From assembly GCA_014237955.1 (NCBI GenBank), contig JABABY010000122.1, positions 1 through 6,380 on the forward strand: 6,380 nucleotides of DNA, written 5' to 3'. Below are positions 5,363-6,380 of this stretch, in pieces (positions within the stretch are counted from its first letter, which is position 1; the number at the start of each line of letters is the position of its first letter). Below the pieces are notes generated by a model. The model searched no databases. It worked only from the letters and a program-made list of their open reading frames with translations, and was not told the DNA's origin. Source of the stretch: Planctomycetota bacterium. Its GTDB lineage: Bacteria > Planctomycetota > Planctomycetia > Pirellulales > UBA7805. The translations under genes were made by a program, and so were the position numbers.

Positions 5363-6208
5363 TCATTCTTGAACTCGGTCGCGGTAGACTTGCCTGCGGA
5401 TCAGCTCTTCCATCCGGACTGCCTGCATTGTCTTAAAACGATAAGACCCTGTCCGGTTGCCCTGCGCATCCTCTGAGCCGCAATAGGGACATTTGGGCAG
5501 TTGTCCACTGCTCGGATTGAAAGGAAATTTTGCCGACTTGTACACTTCCTCCCGTCTCGGGCAATCTGGATTTGTGCAGTAAAAGATCGTCACAATCTGC
5601 TCATCGGGGCTGATCCGCGAATCCTCAAAGTGACCCTCCGGTAGATCACCGCGGCGGACGACTGCCTCGCGCGAGTTTTCGGTCATGAAGGCATAGGGCA
5701 AATCGTCGAACGTGAGTCGGCGGGTCTCGTCAAAGTCGAGGCGGAAGCTATCGAGCAGTTCGGGTGGATCAAGCTCCGTAAGCTCCTCCCCATCAAGGAT
5801 CCAGCGGACGTGGGGCCGCTTGGCAATCGCACGCGAAAAGTCGCTACTGGTTGGCGCGTTGGTAGAGGCTCTTGGCCGGGTCGCCGTAACGCGAGTCGAT
5901 TTGGGAGAAGCGGGCGGTTGCTCTTTGGGTGCAGCCTGCGATGTATTCTCGCGAGTCTGTTTTGAGGTTGATCGGCTCGCGGCCCCTTGCGTGGCCCTTT
6001 TATCGCGCGGCACCGGTTTGATGTGGCCGAGCGGCACGCCATCGACCCGCGGCAGGCTCGCCACTTCCTGCGAAGTTAACGGCTCCGGCTCGGCTTGCCC
6101 CTGCTCGGAGGAGGAACATCCACCCAGGATCACAATAGCCAGGATCAGTACCCCGTAGGTCGAGTGGCCACAACAGTGATCTTGCAAATTCCCCATGCAA
6201 CCGTTCAC
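5363..6208 (-). CDS. Predicted lipoprotein with C-terminal four-cysteine zinc-ribbon-like module
   Basis: This encodes 281 residues starting at GTG (6208-6206). Residues 18-30 are hydrophobic and end in LGGC, a lipobox with C31 as the lipidated residue. S32 follows, which by the usual +2 rule favours the outer membrane. Residues 35-125 are Pro/Ser/Thr/Ala/Arg-rich and probably disordered, a tether. Residues 132-281 look folded: RWILDGEEL (135-143), a charged stretch, then CTNPDC (C211, C216) and CPYCGSE (C240, C243), resembling a zinc ribbon. I do not recognise the family and give no enzymatic role. The GTG start overlaps the stop of the upstream gene by 4 nt (GTGA, 6208-6205), so translation is likely coupled. 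An ATG at 6196 would shorten the protein by four residues and keep the signal. Neither start has a clear Shine-Dalgarno. It converges with the SGNH/TPR gene without an obvious terminator between. Confidence 0.8.
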   Translation of the reverse strand: MNGCMGNLQDHCCGHSTYGVLILAIVILGGCSSSEQGQAEPEPLTSQEVASLPRVDGVPLGHIKPVPRDKRATQGAASRSTSKQTRENTSQAAPKEQPPASPKSTRVTATRPRASTNAPTSSDFSRAIAKRPHVRWILDGEELTELDPPELLDSFRLDFDETRRLTFDDLPYAFMTENSREAVVRRGDLPEGHFEDSRISPDEQIVTIFYCTNPDCPRREEVYKSAKFPFNPSSGQLPKCPYCGSEDAQGNRTGSYRFKTMQAVRMEELIRRQVYRDRVQE

Positions 6209-6380
6209 TGTTTTTCAATCTTAATCGCACTGAGCATCGTGTAGGGATAAGACCATCCCGCGGTCCGCGCGACCGTGATATTGAGCGTTCCGTCGTTGAC
6301 CGCCACAGTCGCTTCTTGCGTATAGGGCGGGTCTCCGGGACTGCCATAACCGGGTATTGGCTCGCCATCTGCATCGAGAA
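6205..6380 (-). CDS. C-terminal fragment of an unknown, probably beta-rich protein (5' part outside window)
   Basis: From the right edge the minus strand has an open frame of 57 codons ending in TGA at 6207-6205. It begins LDADGEPIPGYG and ends MLSAIKIEKQ. The stretch VNDGTLNITVARTAG followed by SAIKIE resembles the last strands of malectin-like or carbohydrate-binding beta-sandwich domains, where a DG-x-L-x-I-x-V strand is followed by a closing strand ending in an I-x-I-E pattern. That is a suggestion from 57 residues, not an assignment. Its stop overlaps the GTG start of the downstream lipoprotein, so the two form an operon. Start, length and signal peptide are outside the window. Confidence 0.7.
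   Translation of the reverse strand, partial: LDADGEPIPGYGSPGDPPYTQEATVAVNDGTLNITVARTAGWSYPYTMLSAIKIEKQ

Noticed and set aside
5495..5505. The 11-mer GGGCAGTTGTC occurs four times (1-11, 70-80, 193-203 and 5495-5505), suggesting a dispersed DNA signal such as an uptake sequence.
   Set aside because: The first three encode the repeated DNC-P of the calcium-binding units and are explained by protein repeats. The fourth is in another gene and another reading frame (GQLPK), so it is most simply chance.

Overview
The window looks like chromosomal DNA from a planctomycete (phylum Planctomycetota). Three things point there. A pseudopilin joins the GFTLVELL prepilin leader to the LLPAVQ...CQNNLRQ helix and an H-X9-DG motif, the DUF1559-type combination that is greatly expanded in that phylum. 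A secreted protein ends in a VPEPS PEP-CTERM sorting tail. A large membrane-anchored SGNH-hydrolase-like protein carries TPR repeats of a kind I associate with planctomycetes and related deep-branching bacteria. Base composition is moderately GC-rich and looks even across the window. I see no tRNA, rRNA, CRISPR array, insertion sequence or phage gene.

Layout from left to right. Positions 1-983 (minus) hold the N-terminal 327 residues of a pseudopilin whose C-terminal half is a thrombospondin type-3-like acidic calcium-binding region, cut by the left edge. Positions 984-1232 hold its ribosome-binding site, a likely promoter, and a very strong intrinsic terminator belonging to the next gene. 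Positions 1233-2048 (minus) encode a small PEP-CTERM protein. Positions 2049-2629 are a 581-bp divergent intergenic region with a good minus-strand promoter, two terminator-like hairpins that point outward in opposite directions, and a 13-bp direct repeat spaced 110 bp apart. Positions 2630-5260 (plus) encode an 876-residue TM-anchored SGNH/TPR protein. It converges on 5363-6208 (minus), a lipoprotein with a C-terminal four-cysteine zinc-ribbon-like module. The lipoprotein overlaps by 4 bp (GTGA) the end of a further minus-strand gene, of which only 57 C-terminal residues are in the window.

Every complete gene product is predicted to be exported or membrane-anchored: pseudopilin, PEP-CTERM sorted protein, membrane SGNH/TPR protein and lipoprotein. 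This reads as a cell-envelope neighbourhood, but nothing proves a shared pathway. Only the last two genes look like an operon. The pseudopilin and the PEP-CTERM gene are separated by a terminator and a promoter and are probably independent.

The least ordinary parts are the calcium-repeat extension on the pseudopilin, the zinc ribbon predicted to lie outside the cytoplasm, and the terminator-flanked divergent leader region. No complete new system is evident.
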